Below are positions 17,225 through 26,954 of a stretch of DNA of 64,000 nucleotides, piece after piece. The position numbers were made by a program, and so were the translations under genes. The DNA is from Variovorax sp. OV329 (GTDB lineage Bacteria; Pseudomonadota; Gammaproteobacteria; Burkholderiales; Burkholderiaceae_C), in assembly GCF_900114785.1 (NCBI RefSeq), contig NZ_FOUG01000006.1, forward strand, positions 305,897 through 369,896, written 5' to 3'. Numbering within the stretch: the stretch's first letter is position 1; the number at the start of each line of letters is the position of its first letter. Below the pieces are notes generated by a model, which saw only the letters and a program-made list of their open reading frames with translations, had not been told where the DNA came from and ran no database searches.

Positions 17225-19402
17225 TCAGCTGCCTTCTGCCACGGGCGTGTGCTGCAAGGCCGGCGGGAGCCGGCCATCGAGCAGGTCCAGCTGCCAGGCC
17301 AGGACGGCCACCACCGCCACCAGCGCGACGGCGGCCAGCGCGCCCGCCATGCCGCTGCGTTCCGCAAAGGGGTCGTGCAGCACGCGTGCCGCGTGGCGCG
17401 GGATGTGCGCGGTTTTCGACAGCGAGGCGCCCAGCCGCGTGTTGACCTTCATGCGGCCGTTGATGGCCCAGCCGCTGGCGTCCAGGATCGGCCCCAGGCT
17501 GCGCTGGCGCAGCTTGAGCCAGGCGATCATCATGCTCGGCCCCGAGATGGCCAGCACCATGCCGAAGATGGCGATGGGAATCCATTGCCCCAGGTCGACG
17601 AACTTGCTGAACAGGGCCACCAGCACCGCGCTGATGCTGCCCATCGCCACGCCGATAGCGGCCACGGTGCCCACGTCGATGCGGGTGCCGGGCAGCCGGG
17701 CCAGGGTGGTGGCCGGTGCCGGCGCCGCGCCGGCCACGGCGGGCGCCTTGCCGGCATTCGCCAGGCTGGTGGCCAGCGTGCCCAGCGAGTCCTGCGCCTT
17801 GGCGTCGCTCGCGGCGGCGCGCTTGGCGGCCTGCTCTTCCACCACCCGCACGAACTTCTTGTAGGGCGTGAAGAAGGCCTGCGCGACGCTGGTCGGGTTC
17901 TCGATGAGCCGGGTGATGGTGGCGTCCCAGTCGCGGCCCTGCCGGTCGTAGAAGACCCCGTTGCGGCCGGTGAAGAGAAAGTCCACGCCGCCGGCCGTGA
18001 AGGCCGCCACGATGTGCATTTTCTCGGCGCCGCGCCGGCACTCGCAGTAGGCCAGGCAGGTCTTCGCCAGCCCGGCCAGCACCGCATGCTGCTTGACGTC
18101 GTCCACGCGCACCGTCAGGTCGCAGCTGCGGCTGTCGAGGTAGAGCGTGCCGGCCTGGAAGATCGCGCCTTCGCGGTGGTAGAAGGCCTTGAACGAAACG
18201 AAATTTTCGAGCAGCTGGAGCAGGTCGCGCTTCAGGCGCAGCAGCTTCTCCAGCTCGCGCAGGCGGGTGTTGTGCGCTTCCGCCTTCTCGTCTTCGTCGA
18301 TGAGCGCCATCACCGCCGCCTGCGTGTCGAAGAGCGCGTGGATCGCTGCGCTGTCGAGGCCGGAAAGCTTCGATGCCGGCTTGGCGGCCAGCCAACTGCG
18401 GCAAGGTTCCACCTGTTGCTTGAGCGCGTTCCACCCGGCCTCGTCGAGCTGCTCGGCCGCTTCGGAAACCAGCGGTGCCACGGCCTTGCGGCGCAACGCG
18501 GCCATCGCTTCCGCCCAGGCCGGGTTCACCCCTGCGCCCAGCGGAAGCGAGCGGCCCGGCGTGACCGGTGCCAGCGGCAGCGAGGCGATGCGCGCGCTGC
18601 GCAGCGACAGCGCCTCGTCCGCCATCTCCTCGTAGGCCTCGGGCGAGGCGTTGAGGGCCTGCACGGCCTGGATGTCGTAGGCCGCCAGCCGGCAGCGTGC
18701 GAAGAAATCGTCGACCTTCTCGCGCACCGCCTCCACCGCCTCGGCGGCCTCGAGCATGGTGCCGCCGCTGCACAGCGCGCTGCCGTCGCCGGACATCCAG
18801 CGCCGCAGCGCCTGCGCATCCTCGAAGAAGGCCAGCGCGCGCGCACGGTCGATGCCGGCGTGGCCGTTGCGGTCCTGCACGCTGCCCTGCGTGTCGATGA
18901 TGCGTTGCAGCGTCGCCCGCACGGCCGCATCGCCGGTGATGTCAGGCGTCACGATGCCGTCGCCGTTGAAGCGCATCGCCGCCACCGCCTCGTCGCGTTT
19001 CATGACGTCTGCCAGCGTGATGACCCGGGCGTCCTGCTTGTGCAGCAGGCCCAGCAGGTGCTGCGCCTCCGCGCCCAGCGACCAGCCGTGGTCTTCCGGC
19101 TCGCAGAAGGCGTCCAGTGCAATGCCGTCGCCGGCCTGCATCAGCTCGTCGGGGTCCTTCAGGCGCGCGCAGGCCCACTCGCAGGCGGCGATCAGCTCGG
19201 GCGGGCGGATGCGGCCGTCGTGGTCGGTATCGATCAGGTCGAGGGTGCGCGGGTCGATCTCGACGCCGCGGGTCGGGCAGGCCAGGGCCACCCAGAGCTT
19301 CTGGTCGAGTTCACCGATGTGTGCGATGTCGGCGCCGTTGCGGATCAGGACCTGGTCGACGCCGCCGGCGCGGAAAAACTTGAACGGATGTACTTTGTGC
19401 AT
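17225..19402 (-). CDS. Large EF-hand protein with C-terminal membrane segments, unknown function
   Basis: 725-residue protein that I do not recognise by name. Residues 58-69 form a canonical 12-residue EF-hand loop starting DTDHDG and ending in Glu, so calcium binding is plausible; a second, degenerate loop (FNGDGIVTP) follows near 145. The middle (about 200-450) is helical and charged, with a coiled-coil-like stretch RLRELEKLLRLKR. Toward the C-terminus hydrophobic segments at about 580-605, 612-635 and 690-712 look like membrane helices. No signal peptide, so the EF-hand half is probably cytoplasmic. Codon use is like its neighbours. It stands alone on its strand, so a role in calcium sensing at the membrane is only a guess. 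Confidence 0.8.
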   Translation of the reverse strand: MHKVHPFKFFRAGGVDQVLIRNGADIAHIGELDQKLWVALACPTRGVEIDPRTLDLIDTDHDGRIRPPELIAACEWACARLKDPDELMQAGDGIALDAFCEPEDHGWSLGAEAQHLLGLLHKQDARVITLADVMKRDEAVAAMRFNGDGIVTPDITGDAAVRATLQRIIDTQGSVQDRNGHAGIDRARALAFFEDAQALRRWMSGDGSALCSGGTMLEAAEAVEAVREKVDDFFARCRLAAYDIQAVQALNASPEAYEEMADEALSLRSARIASLPLAPVTPGRSLPLGAGVNPAWAEAMAALRRKAVAPLVSEAAEQLDEAGWNALKQQVEPCRSWLAAKPASKLSGLDSAAIHALFDTQAAVMALIDEDEKAEAHNTRLRELEKLLRLKRDLLQLLENFVSFKAFYHREGAIFQAGTLYLDSRSCDLTVRVDDVKQHAVLAGLAKTCLAYCECRRGAEKMHIVAAFTAGGVDFLFTGRNGVFYDRQGRDWDATITRLIENPTSVAQAFFTPYKKFVRVVEEQAAKRAAASDAKAQDSLGTLATSLANAGKAPAVAGAAPAPATTLARLPGTRIDVGTVAAIGVAMGSISAVLVALFSKFVDLGQWIPIAIFGMVLAISGPSMMIAWLKLRQRSLGPILDASGWAINGRMKVNTRLGASLSKTAHIPRHAARVLHDPFAERSGMAGALAAVALVAVVAVLAWQLDLLDGRLPPALQHTPVAEGS

Positions 19403-19563
19403 CCCTCGCTAGTCTTTGCCAGGATCGAAGTCCCCGGCGTAGGCCTAGGTAGCATGCGGGCGCAGGCGTTTTCGGGCAGGGATGCCGCGGGCGGCTGCGT
19501 GTTTTGCCTTGATGGCCGCAGAATGCTGGCGCCGGGATGGTTCCTGACGCCCAAGGAGCGCGC

Positions 19564-19941
19564 ATGAAGAACGAAGGACGCATTGGCATGCTGCAGGTCG
19601 CGCTGGTCCTCTTCGGACTCACGTGCCTGTCGCTGTATCCGCTCATCATGGTGTGGCCCTCGGGCTGGGCATGGCATGTGGGTCACTCGGACTACCTGCT
19701 GATGATGGTGGGCATCTATGCCACGCTGGGTGTCTTCCTGATAAGGGCGGCGCGCGACCCCCTGGCGAACCTGAGCCTGATCTGGTTCACCGTGTGGTCG
19801 AGCGTGGTGCACGGGGGAATCATGGCGGTCCAGGCGATCACGCAGGCGGAACAGCGCAGCCACCTCCTTGGAGATGTTCCCGCCTTGCTGTTCGCGGCGG
19901 CCGTGCTCGCTCTGCTCACCCCGCGCCAGGCGGCGGCATGA
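19564..19941 (+). CDS. Small four-helix membrane protein, unknown function
   Basis: 125-residue hydrophobic protein with about four predicted transmembrane segments (about 9-31, 41-59, 71-90 and 101-119). It resembles small uncharacterised membrane proteins (DUF6632-like) but I cannot be sure of the family. Start ATG 19564 has AAGGAG immediately upstream with short spacing; an in-frame ATG at 19537 is the alternative. Its last 26 bp overlap the 3' end of the histidine kinase gene on the opposite strand, a tail-to-tail overlap. Confidence 0.7.
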   Translation: MKNEGRIGMLQVALVLFGLTCLSLYPLIMVWPSGWAWHVGHSDYLLMMVGIYATLGVFLIRAARDPLANLSLIWFTVWSSVVHGGIMAVQAITQAEQRSHLLGDVPALLFAAAVLALLTPRQAAA

Positions 19942-21490
19942 CGAGTGCGCGCGGGGCGCCTGGCTGATCGGCCTCCAGTAGCAGGCGGAACACCGTGCCA
20001 TGCCCGGGCCGCGAGCGCACGCTCACCCGTGCGTGCAGCGCGTGCGCCAGCCGCGCGACGATCGACAGGCCCAGGCCCAGTCCTTCGTGGTTTTCCGACG
20101 GACCCTGCACCTTGTAGAACTCGGTGAAGATCTTGCGCAGCTCGCCCGGCTCGATGCCGAAGCCCTGGTCCCACACTTCGACCGCGACGTGCCGGCCCCG
20201 ATGCCTCGCGCTGATCAGCACCTTCCTGCCCGGCTCGGTGTACTTGATGGCGTTGGAGACGATGTTGCCGATCAGCCGTCTCACCAGCATCGGGTCGCTC
20301 GTGAGCCTGCGCTGCACCGTGCGCATCCGCAGCGTGACGCCCCTGGAGCGGGCCAGCGACTCGAACTGGTCGCGCAGGTCGCGCATCACTTCCGCGATGT
20401 CCATGCGCTCCGCGCGCGGCTGCAGCTGCTCGTTGTCCATGCGCGCCAGGTCGAAGAGCGATTCGAAAAGGCGCCCCACCGCTGCCGCGGCCCGCAGCAC
20501 CTTGGGCAGCACGATCTCCTGGTCGGACGGGACTTCCTTCAGGTGCTCGGCAAAGAGGGACAGGGCGACCACCGGCTGGCGCATGTCGTGGGCGGCCGTG
20601 GCGATGAAGCGGTTCTTGATGCGCACTGCCTCCTCGGCCTCGCGCTGCCGGTCGGCCAGGGTGTCAATGAGCGCCTGCTTGTAGAACTCCAGCTCGAAGT
20701 TGGTGCGTGCGTTCGATTGCACGCGCCGCGCAACGAAGAGCACCAGCACCCACTGCACGACTGGAAACGCCAGGAACCACGACTCGTAGTGCCGGTGCTC
20801 CATGTCGTGGGACAGCCCCGTGTGCGGCCCCAGGATGCGGAACAGGACACAGGCCAGCACCGTGGCGAAGAGCCCGTTGACATAGGCGGTGACGCGCGGC
20901 GGATCGAAGGCGAGGCTGTGGATCGGCAACGTGACCGCCACGGCCAGGATCAGCCAGCAGGCGAACTGAAGGCTGGCCGGGATGCGGCCGAAGAAAAGCA
21001 GCACCGAGGTGCCCAGCACCATGCCGCTGAGGGCCGCCATGGCGGTCATCTGCCGCGAGTACGCCTGCTGGGCCGGACCGGTCAGCGGGTGGCGGCGATG
21101 CCGCGTGCTGCGCAGCAGCCGCCAGCCGCCCACGGCCGCGCGAAGCGCCAGCCACGCGGCCAGTTCCACCGCAGGCACATAGCGCCAGAAGATGGCCGCC
21201 AGCACCAGCGTGACGCAAAGGGCCAGCACCTGGCGCAGGCCGTAGTCCAGCGCGAAGGTCTTGCTGAACTGGCCATTGACATAGGCCTCGCGCTCCTTGC
21301 GAAGCAGCAGCGACTCCTCGCTCTCGGCGGCCGCCTCGTCCAGCGGTTGAGCCCAGGCCGTCTCGGCGTCGTCGCTTGGCGCGGCCGTCGTGTTTCGGCT
21401 TTTTGGCGAAGCGCCGACGCCGTCACGCTGCCCGCGAAGCTGGCCGAAGAAGGAGGGCCGCGGCCCTTCTGCCCAGTTTTCTTGAACCAT
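19916..21490 (-). CDS. Membrane-bound sensor histidine kinase
   Basis: 524-residue sensor kinase. A hydrophilic N-terminus of about 70 residues precedes roughly six transmembrane segments (about 85-265), then a short coiled linker and the kinase core. The phospho-acceptor is His301 in TAAHDMRQPV; the ATP domain has NIVSNAIKY (N box), DQGFGIE (G1) and GLGLGLS (G2). The H-box variant HDMRQP is typical of the HPK group found with orphan kinases in Burkholderiales. No response regulator gene is adjacent, so it is an orphan kinase and its partner is unknown. Confidence 0.92.
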   Translation of the reverse strand: MVQENWAEGPRPSFFGQLRGQRDGVGASPKSRNTTAAPSDDAETAWAQPLDEAAAESEESLLLRKEREAYVNGQFSKTFALDYGLRQVLALCVTLVLAAIFWRYVPAVELAAWLALRAAVGGWRLLRSTRHRRHPLTGPAQQAYSRQMTAMAALSGMVLGTSVLLFFGRIPASLQFACWLILAVAVTLPIHSLAFDPPRVTAYVNGLFATVLACVLFRILGPHTGLSHDMEHRHYESWFLAFPVVQWVLVLFVARRVQSNARTNFELEFYKQALIDTLADRQREAEEAVRIKNRFIATAAHDMRQPVVALSLFAEHLKEVPSDQEIVLPKVLRAAAAVGRLFESLFDLARMDNEQLQPRAERMDIAEVMRDLRDQFESLARSRGVTLRMRTVQRRLTSDPMLVRRLIGNIVSNAIKYTEPGRKVLISARHRGRHVAVEVWDQGFGIEPGELRKIFTEFYKVQGPSENHEGLGLGLSIVARLAHALHARVSVRSRPGHGTVFRLLLEADQPGAPRALVMPPPGAG

Positions 21491-21829
21491 TCAACCCACT
21501 ATCCGTCGAACTCGCTGAGCACCCAGACCGATGTGTGCACTGCGCCTGCCGGCCTTGACCGGGTGCCATGGCGCATGGTCGCCATCAATTGCAGAAGGAC
21601 GAAGAGAAGAACCCGATGAAGCATGTAGGCCGAATCCGACACAACGCCCGCCCGTGCTGCGCAGCGAGTCTGGTGCCGCGCGGCCCCGGACCATGCCGCG
21701 AAACAGCGTCAGCTTCCCCCGTTGTTCGGCAGATCGCGCCAAGGCGCCTCAGCGAGAATCGGCTTCCGACTTCTGCTTGCTGCGGCGCCGTTCGCAGCCC
21801 CTGTGCACCAAGGACCGTCTTCGCGCTCG
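21491..21829. other. 339-bp interval with no supported gene
   Basis: Divergent spacer between the kinase and the unknown gene at 21830. It should hold the kinase promoter. A short plus-strand frame continues upstream from 21830 to 21722 but starts at TTG without a ribosome site. I see no terminator, repeat or RNA gene. Confidence 0.45.
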
Positions 21830-22396
21830 ATGTCTCCTGAAAAGCTCCGCATCTGCGGCCCGGACGGGGCCTACCGTTCAGGCGAGGCCATCCTGGTCCA
21901 GGACGGCGCGTTGTTCCTCGGAACGATCGAGGCGCCGGAACTCAGCCGCGACGGCAAGAGCGTCCACTTCGGCCGCTTCCTGCCTTCGCCAGCGGTGCGC
22001 ACAGAGGACCGCCACTTCGCGCCGCTGCTGCTGCTGGAAGTGATGGCTTTCATCGCGGAGCACTTCGCGGCCGTCGAGACCATCCGCTTCACGCTGACGC
22101 GGCAGGTCGAGATGCATGGCGACGGCCTCAAGGTCGCGCTCTCGCGCCTGGCCCTGCTGGAGCGCATCGGGGCAGCCAATCTGCAGATGACTCCGACGCC
22201 GGACGCGTCCATCCCCGGCAACTTCGTGGTGCAGGGCGTGTGGGAATACAACGGACCCAACCTTGCCTCGCTGACCCTGGAACTGGCCGCGCAGCGCCTG
22301 GACTACTTCCGGCAGCGCGCCGAGTTGGTGGCCGCGCAGCCGACGATCGCAGGCCGCTGGCGGCGCTGGAGATGGTGGCGCAGCACCGCGAGCTGA
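21830..22396 (+). CDS. Hypothetical protein, unknown family
   Basis: 188-residue protein with no motif that I recognise. It is mixed alpha/beta and soluble, with a mid-section of hydrophobic strands and helices (LLLLEVMAFIAEHFAAVETI) and a Trp/Arg-rich C-terminus (RWRRWRWWR). No signal peptide or transmembrane segment. ATG 21830 is the first methionine but has only a distant AAGGA box 14 nt upstream, so the start is uncertain. Codon usage is like that of flanking genes and the frame is long for chance, so I consider it real. Confidence 0.55.
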   Translation: MSPEKLRICGPDGAYRSGEAILVQDGALFLGTIEAPELSRDGKSVHFGRFLPSPAVRTEDRHFAPLLLLEVMAFIAEHFAAVETIRFTLTRQVEMHGDGLKVALSRLALLERIGAANLQMTPTPDASIPGNFVVQGVWEYNGPNLASLTLELAAQRLDYFRQRAELVAAQPTIAGRWRRWRWWRSTAS

Positions 22397-22478
22397 AACT
22401 CCGCCGACCGTTGCTGTGCCGAGTAGCCAGCCTGGGTCGGCCGGGTCGGCGCCACGTCGCAGATCCGACCGGGCGATG

Positions 22479-23384
22479 TCACTCCCTGCGCCGGCCCGCC
22501 TCCTTGGCGCGCGCGAGCATGAAGTCGATGAAGGTGGTGATCGCCTTCGTGCGGTGCCGCCCCGGCATGTAGAGCATGTACATGCGCGAGCCGAAGATGG
22601 ACAGGCGCCACTCCGCCAGTGCAGCCACCACCTCGCCTTCGCGCAGCTCGTTCTCGAACACGTAGTCGGGCACGATGCCCACGCCCAGGCTGGCGAGGAT
22701 GGACTGGCGCAGGAAGAGGAAGTTTTCCGAGATGATGGTGGGCTCCAGCAGCACCTCGTGCCGCTCCGAATCCAGGTAGGCCGACACGCGCAGCTGCCGC
22801 CCCTGCACCGCCGAGGTGATGAGCGGCACGTGGCGCAGCTCCTCCAGCCGCGCCGGCAGGCCATGCTCGCGCACCCAGGCGCTGCTGGCGCAGGCCACGT
22901 AGCGCACCGAGCCCATGTCGCGCGCTACCAGGTTCTGCGGCGGCTCGGACATCACGCGCACCGCGATGTCCACTTCCTCGCGCATCAGGTCTTCCACGCG
23001 GTTCTCGAACATCACGTCCAGCACGATGCCCGGATGCCTGCGCTTGAACTCCACCAGCCAGTCGGACATGACCAGCTGCCCGTAGCCGCTGGGCACCGAC
23101 AGCCGCACGCGCCCCTGCAGGCTATGGCCCAGCGAAGCCACCGACTCGTTGGCCGCCATCAGCTCGTTGCGGATGGTGCGGCCGTGCTCGTACAGCCGCA
23201 GGCCGATCTCGGTGGGCTCGATGCGCCGAGTCGTGCGGCGCAGCAGCTCCTGCCCCAGGCTGCGCTCGAACTGCGCCAGCCGCTGGCTCACGTTGGCCCG
23301 GCTCATGTGCAGGCGCCGCGCCGCTTCGCTGAGGTTGCCCGCCTCGACGATCTCGACGAGCAGGGAAAGGGAATTGAGGTCCAT
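22479..23384 (-). CDS. LysR family regulator divergent from the beta-oxidation operon
   Basis: 301-residue LysR-type regulator. The N-terminus MDLNSLSLLVEIVEAGNLS opens the winged HTH (recognition helix about 28-47); the rest is the substrate-binding domain. The style (MDLNxLxxFVxV, RRTTRRIEPTEIG) fits the CrgA/AaeR-like group. Start ATG 23384 is chosen because the in-frame alternative at 23414 is a TTG inside the operator. It is transcribed away from the hydratase/dehydrogenase gene and the 135-bp spacer holds a striking inverted repeat, so it very likely controls that operon and itself. Confidence 0.93.
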   Translation of the reverse strand: MDLNSLSLLVEIVEAGNLSEAARRLHMSRANVSQRLAQFERSLGQELLRRTTRRIEPTEIGLRLYEHGRTIRNELMAANESVASLGHSLQGRVRLSVPSGYGQLVMSDWLVEFKRRHPGIVLDVMFENRVEDLMREEVDIAVRVMSEPPQNLVARDMGSVRYVACASSAWVREHGLPARLEELRHVPLITSAVQGRQLRVSAYLDSERHEVLLEPTIISENFLFLRQSILASLGVGIVPDYVFENELREGEVVAALAEWRLSIFGSRMYMLYMPGRHRTKAITTFIDFMLARAKEAGRRRE

Positions 23385-23407
23385 CGGTTTCGGGCTTGGT
23401 CCATCCA

Positions 23408-23436
23408 CTGTCAATCTGTAGTTGACAGTCTGTCAA
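23408..23436. promoter_or_regulatory. Probable LysR operator with three 7-mers
   Basis: CTGTCAA occurs at 23408-23414 and again at 23430-23436, and its exact complement TTGACAG at 23422-23428. The two direct copies are spaced 22 bp apart (two helical turns), and each pairs with the inverted copy as a palindrome (spacers of 7 bp and 1 bp). It sits 23 bp from the LysR start and 83 bp before the first operon gene. The TTGACA inside could also serve as a -35 box for the rightward promoter. Confidence 0.65.
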
Positions 23437-23519
23437 CCAGATGGGCAATTGTCTATCAGTTGTTATCGAATCAGAATCGAGACGGCCCCATGGCGGGTCG
23501 ATCAAGGAGACGCTTTCCC

Positions 23520-25643
23520 ATGACCACCCCTTCCACGTCCACCGTGGTTCGCAGCGCCCGCCAGGGCGATGTGCTGTGCATCACCATCGACAACCCGCCC
23601 GTCAACGCGATCTCGTCGGCCGTGCGCCGGGGACTGAAGGAGGCCGTCGAGGCCGCCGATGCGGACGCCGCCGTCAAGGCCATCCTGATCGTGGGCGAGG
23701 GCGCCAACTTCGTGGCCGGGGCGGACATCCGCGAATTCGGCCAGGCGCCGCAGCCGCCCTCGCTGCCCGAGGTGTGCAACCGCATCGAGGACTGCAGCAA
23801 GCCCGTGGTCGCCGCCATCCGCGGTGCGGCCCTGGGTGGCGGCCTGGAGATCGCGCTGGGCGCGCACTACCGCGTCGCCTTGCACGACGCCAAGCTGGGC
23901 CTGCCCGAAGTGCAACTGGGCCTGATGCCCGGCGCCGGCGGCACCGTGCGCGCACCACGCCTCGCGGGCGCGCAGGCCGCGCTGGAGCTGATGCTCAGCG
24001 GCCTCCACATCAAGGCCAAGGAAGCCCTGTCCCTGAAGCTGGTCGGTCGCCTGGCCGAGGGCGAGGACGCGCTGGCCGCGGGCCTGGCCTACGCCAATGA
24101 ACTGCTGGCGCAAGGGGCCGGCGTGCGCCGCACCCGCGACGCGCAGGGCCTGGCCGACCGTGCCGCCGCGCAGGCCGCCATCGATGCCGCCCGTGCCGAC
24201 ACCGCGAAGAAGTCGCGCGGCCTGTTCTCGCCGATCAAGATCGTCGAAGCCGTGCAGAACAACCTGGACAAGCCTTTCGAGGAAGCCGTGAAGCTGGAGC
24301 GCGAGGCCTTCCTGGCCTGCATCGACAGCCCGCAGCGTGCCGGCCTCATCCACGCCTTCTTCGCCGAGCGCGAAGTGGCCAAGGTGCCCGAGGCCAAGGC
24401 CGCGCAGCCGCGTGCGCTCAACAGCGTGGGCATCGTCGGCGGCGGCACCATGGGCGCCGGCATCGCCGTGTCCGCGCTGGACGCGGGCCTGCCGGTGGTG
24501 ATGGTGGAGCGCGACCAGGTCTCCATCGACCGCGGCCGCGCCAATGTCGAGAAGGTCTACGACGGCCTCGTCGCCAAGGGCCGCATGACGGCCGAGGCCA
24601 AGGCAGCCGTCATGGCGCGCTACACCGGCAGCACCGACTACGCCGCGTTCGCGGACGTGGACCTGGTCATCGAGGCCGTCTTCGAGGATCTGGAAGTCAA
24701 GAAGGCCGTGTTCAAGGAGCTGGACCGCGTGTGCAAGGCCGGCGCGGTGCTGGCCACCAACACCTCCTACCTGGACATCGACGCGATTGCCGCCAGCACC
24801 TCGCGAGCGCAGGACGTGGTGGGCCTGCACTTCTTCAGCCCGGCCAACATCATGAAGCTGCTGGAGATCGTGGTGCCCGCCAAGGTGAGCGCCGACGTGG
24901 TGGCCACGGCCTTCGCGCTGGCCAAGCGCATGAAGAAGGTGCCGGTGCGCGCCGGCGTGTGCGACGGCTTCATCGGCAACCGCATCCTGGCCGTGTACAA
25001 GCAGGCCGCCGACTACATCATGGAAGACGGCGCCAGCCCCTACGAGATCGACGAGGCGGTGCGCGGCTTCGGCTACCCGATGGGGCCCTTCCAGGTGACC
25101 GACCTGGCCGGCGGCGACATCGGCTGGGCCACGCGCAAGCGCCGCGCCGCCACGCGCGACCCGAAGGCGCGCTACGTGGAAGTGGCCGACCGGGTCTGCG
25201 AGCGCGGCTGGTTCGGCCAGAAGACGGGCCGCGGCTTCTACCTGTACCCGCAGGGCGCCCGCGTGGGCCAGAGCGACCCCGAGGTGCTGGCCATCGTCGA
25301 TGCAGAGCGCCAGAAGAAGGGCATCGTGCCGCGCAAGTTCACGGCCGAGGAAATCATGCGCCGCTACATGGCCGCCATGGTCAACGAGGGCGCCAAGGTG
25401 GTGGCCGAGGGCATCGCGCTGCGTCCGCTGGACGTGGACGTGACCTTCCTGTACGGCTACGGCTTTCCGCGCCATCGCGGCGGCCCGATGAAGTACGCCG
25501 ACACGGTGGGCCTCGCGAAGATCCTGGAAGACATCCGCACCTTCGCCCAGGAAGACCCGCTGTTCTGGAAGCCCGCGCCGCTGCTCGAGAAGCTGGTGGC
25601 CGAGGGCAAGGATTTCTCCAGCCTCAACCAGCCGCAGGGCTGA
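23520..25643 (+). CDS. Bifunctional enoyl-CoA hydratase / 3-hydroxyacyl-CoA dehydrogenase
   Basis: 707-residue FadB/FadJ-type enzyme carrying out the second and third steps of beta-oxidation. The crotonase part (about 1-190) keeps both glutamates: GGGLEIALG and [15 protein letters not shown]. The NAD-binding domain starts near 300 with [14 protein letters not shown] and contains [15 protein letters not shown]; two C-terminal dehydrogenase domains end the protein. ATG 23520 has AAGGAG 10 nt upstream. Gene order (this enzyme, thiolase, paired dehydrogenases) matches pimF of pimeloyl-CoA degradation operons, so a dicarboxylic or other functionalised acyl-CoA is a likelier substrate than ordinary fatty acids (inference). 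Confidence 0.93.
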   Translation: MTTPSTSTVVRSARQGDVLCITIDNPPVNAISSAVRRGLKEAVEAADADAAVKAILIVGEGANFVAGADIREFGQAPQPPSLPEVCNRIEDCSKPVVAAIRGAALGGGLEIALGAHYRVALHDAKLGLPEVQLGLMPGAGGTVRAPRLAGAQAALELMLSGLHIKAKEALSLKLVGRLAEGEDALAAGLAYANELLAQGAGVRRTRDAQGLADRAAAQAAIDAARADTAKKSRGLFSPIKIVEAVQNNLDKPFEEAVKLEREAFLACIDSPQRAGLIHAFFAEREVAKVPEAKAAQPRALNSVGIVGGGTMGAGIAVSALDAGLPVVMVERDQVSIDRGRANVEKVYDGLVAKGRMTAEAKAAVMARYTGSTDYAAFADVDLVIEAVFEDLEVKKAVFKELDRVCKAGAVLATNTSYLDIDAIAASTSRAQDVVGLHFFSPANIMKLLEIVVPAKVSADVVATAFALAKRMKKVPVRAGVCDGFIGNRILAVYKQAADYIMEDGASPYEIDEAVRGFGYPMGPFQVTDLAGGDIGWATRKRRAATRDPKARYVEVADRVCERGWFGQKTGRGFYLYPQGARVGQSDPEVLAIVDAERQKKGIVPRKFTAEEIMRRYMAAMVNEGAKVVAEGIALRPLDVDVTFLYGYGFPRHRGGPMKYADTVGLAKILEDIRTFAQEDPLFWKPAPLLEKLVAEGKDFSSLNQPQG

Positions 25644-25661
25644 TCCGCTTTTCTCCCAACG

Positions 25662-25694
25662 CGCCGGTTCCCCTGAAGCCAGGGGAGGGCGGCG
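25662..25694 (+). other. Intercistronic stem-loop before the thiolase gene
   Basis: CGCCG (25662-25666) pairs with CGGCG (25690-25694) and TCCCCT (25669-25674) with AGGGGA (25681-25686), giving a two-part stem with a small internal loop and a 6-nt apical loop. No T-run follows. It may be a processing or stabilising element separating the first gene from the rest of the operon. Confidence 0.4.
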
Positions 25695-25734
25695 CTCATC
25701 CGCAAGCCTTTCCCTTTCCTTCAAGGAGCCTCTC

Positions 25735-26931
25735 ATGCGCCAGGCCGTCATCGTTTCCACCGCCCGCACCCCGCTGACCAAGTCGCACCGCGGCGAACTC
25801 AACATCACCCCCGGCCCCACGCTGGCCAGCTTCGCGGTGCGCGCCGCGGTGGAGCGCTCGGGCATCGACCCCGCGCTCATCGAAGACGCGGTGCTTGGCT
25901 GCGGCTACCCCGAAGGCACCACCGGCCGCAACATCGCGCGCCAGGCCATCATCCGCTCCGAGCTGCCGCTGAGCATCGCCGGCACCACCGTGAACCGCTT
26001 CTGCGCCTCGGGCCTGCAGGCCATTGCCATCGCGGCGGGCCGCATCGTGGTGGACGGCGCGCCGGCCATGATCGCCGGCGGCGTGGAAAGCATCTCGGGC
26101 ATCCGCACGCGTGAAGATGGCAACTCGGGCATGGACCCGTGGATCCTCGAGCACAAGCCGGCCCTGTACATGGAGATGATCGACACCGCCGACGTGGTGG
26201 CGCAGCGCTACGGCATCGGCCGCGAGGCGCAGGACCGCTTCTCGGTGGAAAGCCAGCGCAAGACCGCAGAGGCGCAGGCCGCCGGCCGCTACCGCGAGGA
26301 GATCGTGCCGGTCACCACCACGATGGCCGTCACCAACAAGGAGACCGGCGAGGTCAGCAAGAAGCAGGTCACCGTCGACCACGACACCTGCAACCGCGCC
26401 GGCACCACCTACGAGTCGCTGGCCAAGCTCGCGCCCGTGAAGGGCGCCGACAAGTTCATCACCGCGGGCAATTCCTCGCAGCTGTCCGATGGCGCCAGCG
26501 CCTGCGTGCTGATGGAAGCCGCCGAGGCCGAGCGCCTGGGCCTCACGCCGCTGGGCGCCTTCCGCGGCATGGCCGTGGCGGGCTGCGAGCCCGACGAGAT
26601 GGGCATCGGCCCGGTGTTCGCGGTGCCCAAGCTGCTGGCGCGCTTCGGCCTCAAGGTGGAAGACGTCGACCTGTGGGAACTGAACGAAGCCTTCGCCTCG
26701 CAGTCCATCTACTGCCAGCAGAAGCTGGGCATTCCGGACGAGCGCCTGAACGTGGACGGCGGCGCCATCTCCATCGGCCACCCCTTCGGCATGACGGGCG
26801 CGCGCCTGGCCGGCCACATCCTGCTGGAAGGCCGCCGCCGCAAGGCCGAAGGCCAGAAGGTGAAGTGGGGCGTGGTGACCATGTGCATCGCCGGCGGCAT
26901 GGGCGCTGCGGGCCTTTTCGAGATCTTCTGA
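25735..26931 (+). CDS. Acetyl-CoA C-acyltransferase (thiolase)
   Basis: 398-residue thiolase, cleaving 3-ketoacyl-CoA with CoA to release acetyl-CoA. The active-site residues are all visible: nucleophile Cys90 in NRFCASG, His349 in IGHPFGMTG and the second Cys384 in MCIAGG. Length is standard. An AAGGAG box lies just ahead of the start. It stands second in the operon, after the hydratase/dehydrogenase gene, which supplies its substrate, as PimB does in pimeloyl-CoA degradation clusters. Confidence 0.95.
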   Translation: MRQAVIVSTARTPLTKSHRGELNITPGPTLASFAVRAAVERSGIDPALIEDAVLGCGYPEGTTGRNIARQAIIRSELPLSIAGTTVNRFCASGLQAIAIAAGRIVVDGAPAMIAGGVESISGIRTREDGNSGMDPWILEHKPALYMEMIDTADVVAQRYGIGREAQDRFSVESQRKTAEAQAAGRYREEIVPVTTTMAVTNKETGEVSKKQVTVDHDTCNRAGTTYESLAKLAPVKGADKFITAGNSSQLSDGASACVLMEAAEAERLGLTPLGAFRGMAVAGCEPDEMGIGPVFAVPKLLARFGLKVEDVDLWELNEAFASQSIYCQQKLGIPDERLNVDGGAISIGHPFGMTGARLAGHILLEGRRRKAEGQKVKWGVVTMCIAGGMGAAGLFEIF

Positions 26932-26954
26932 AGAAGAAGGCCAGGGAGAACGCA

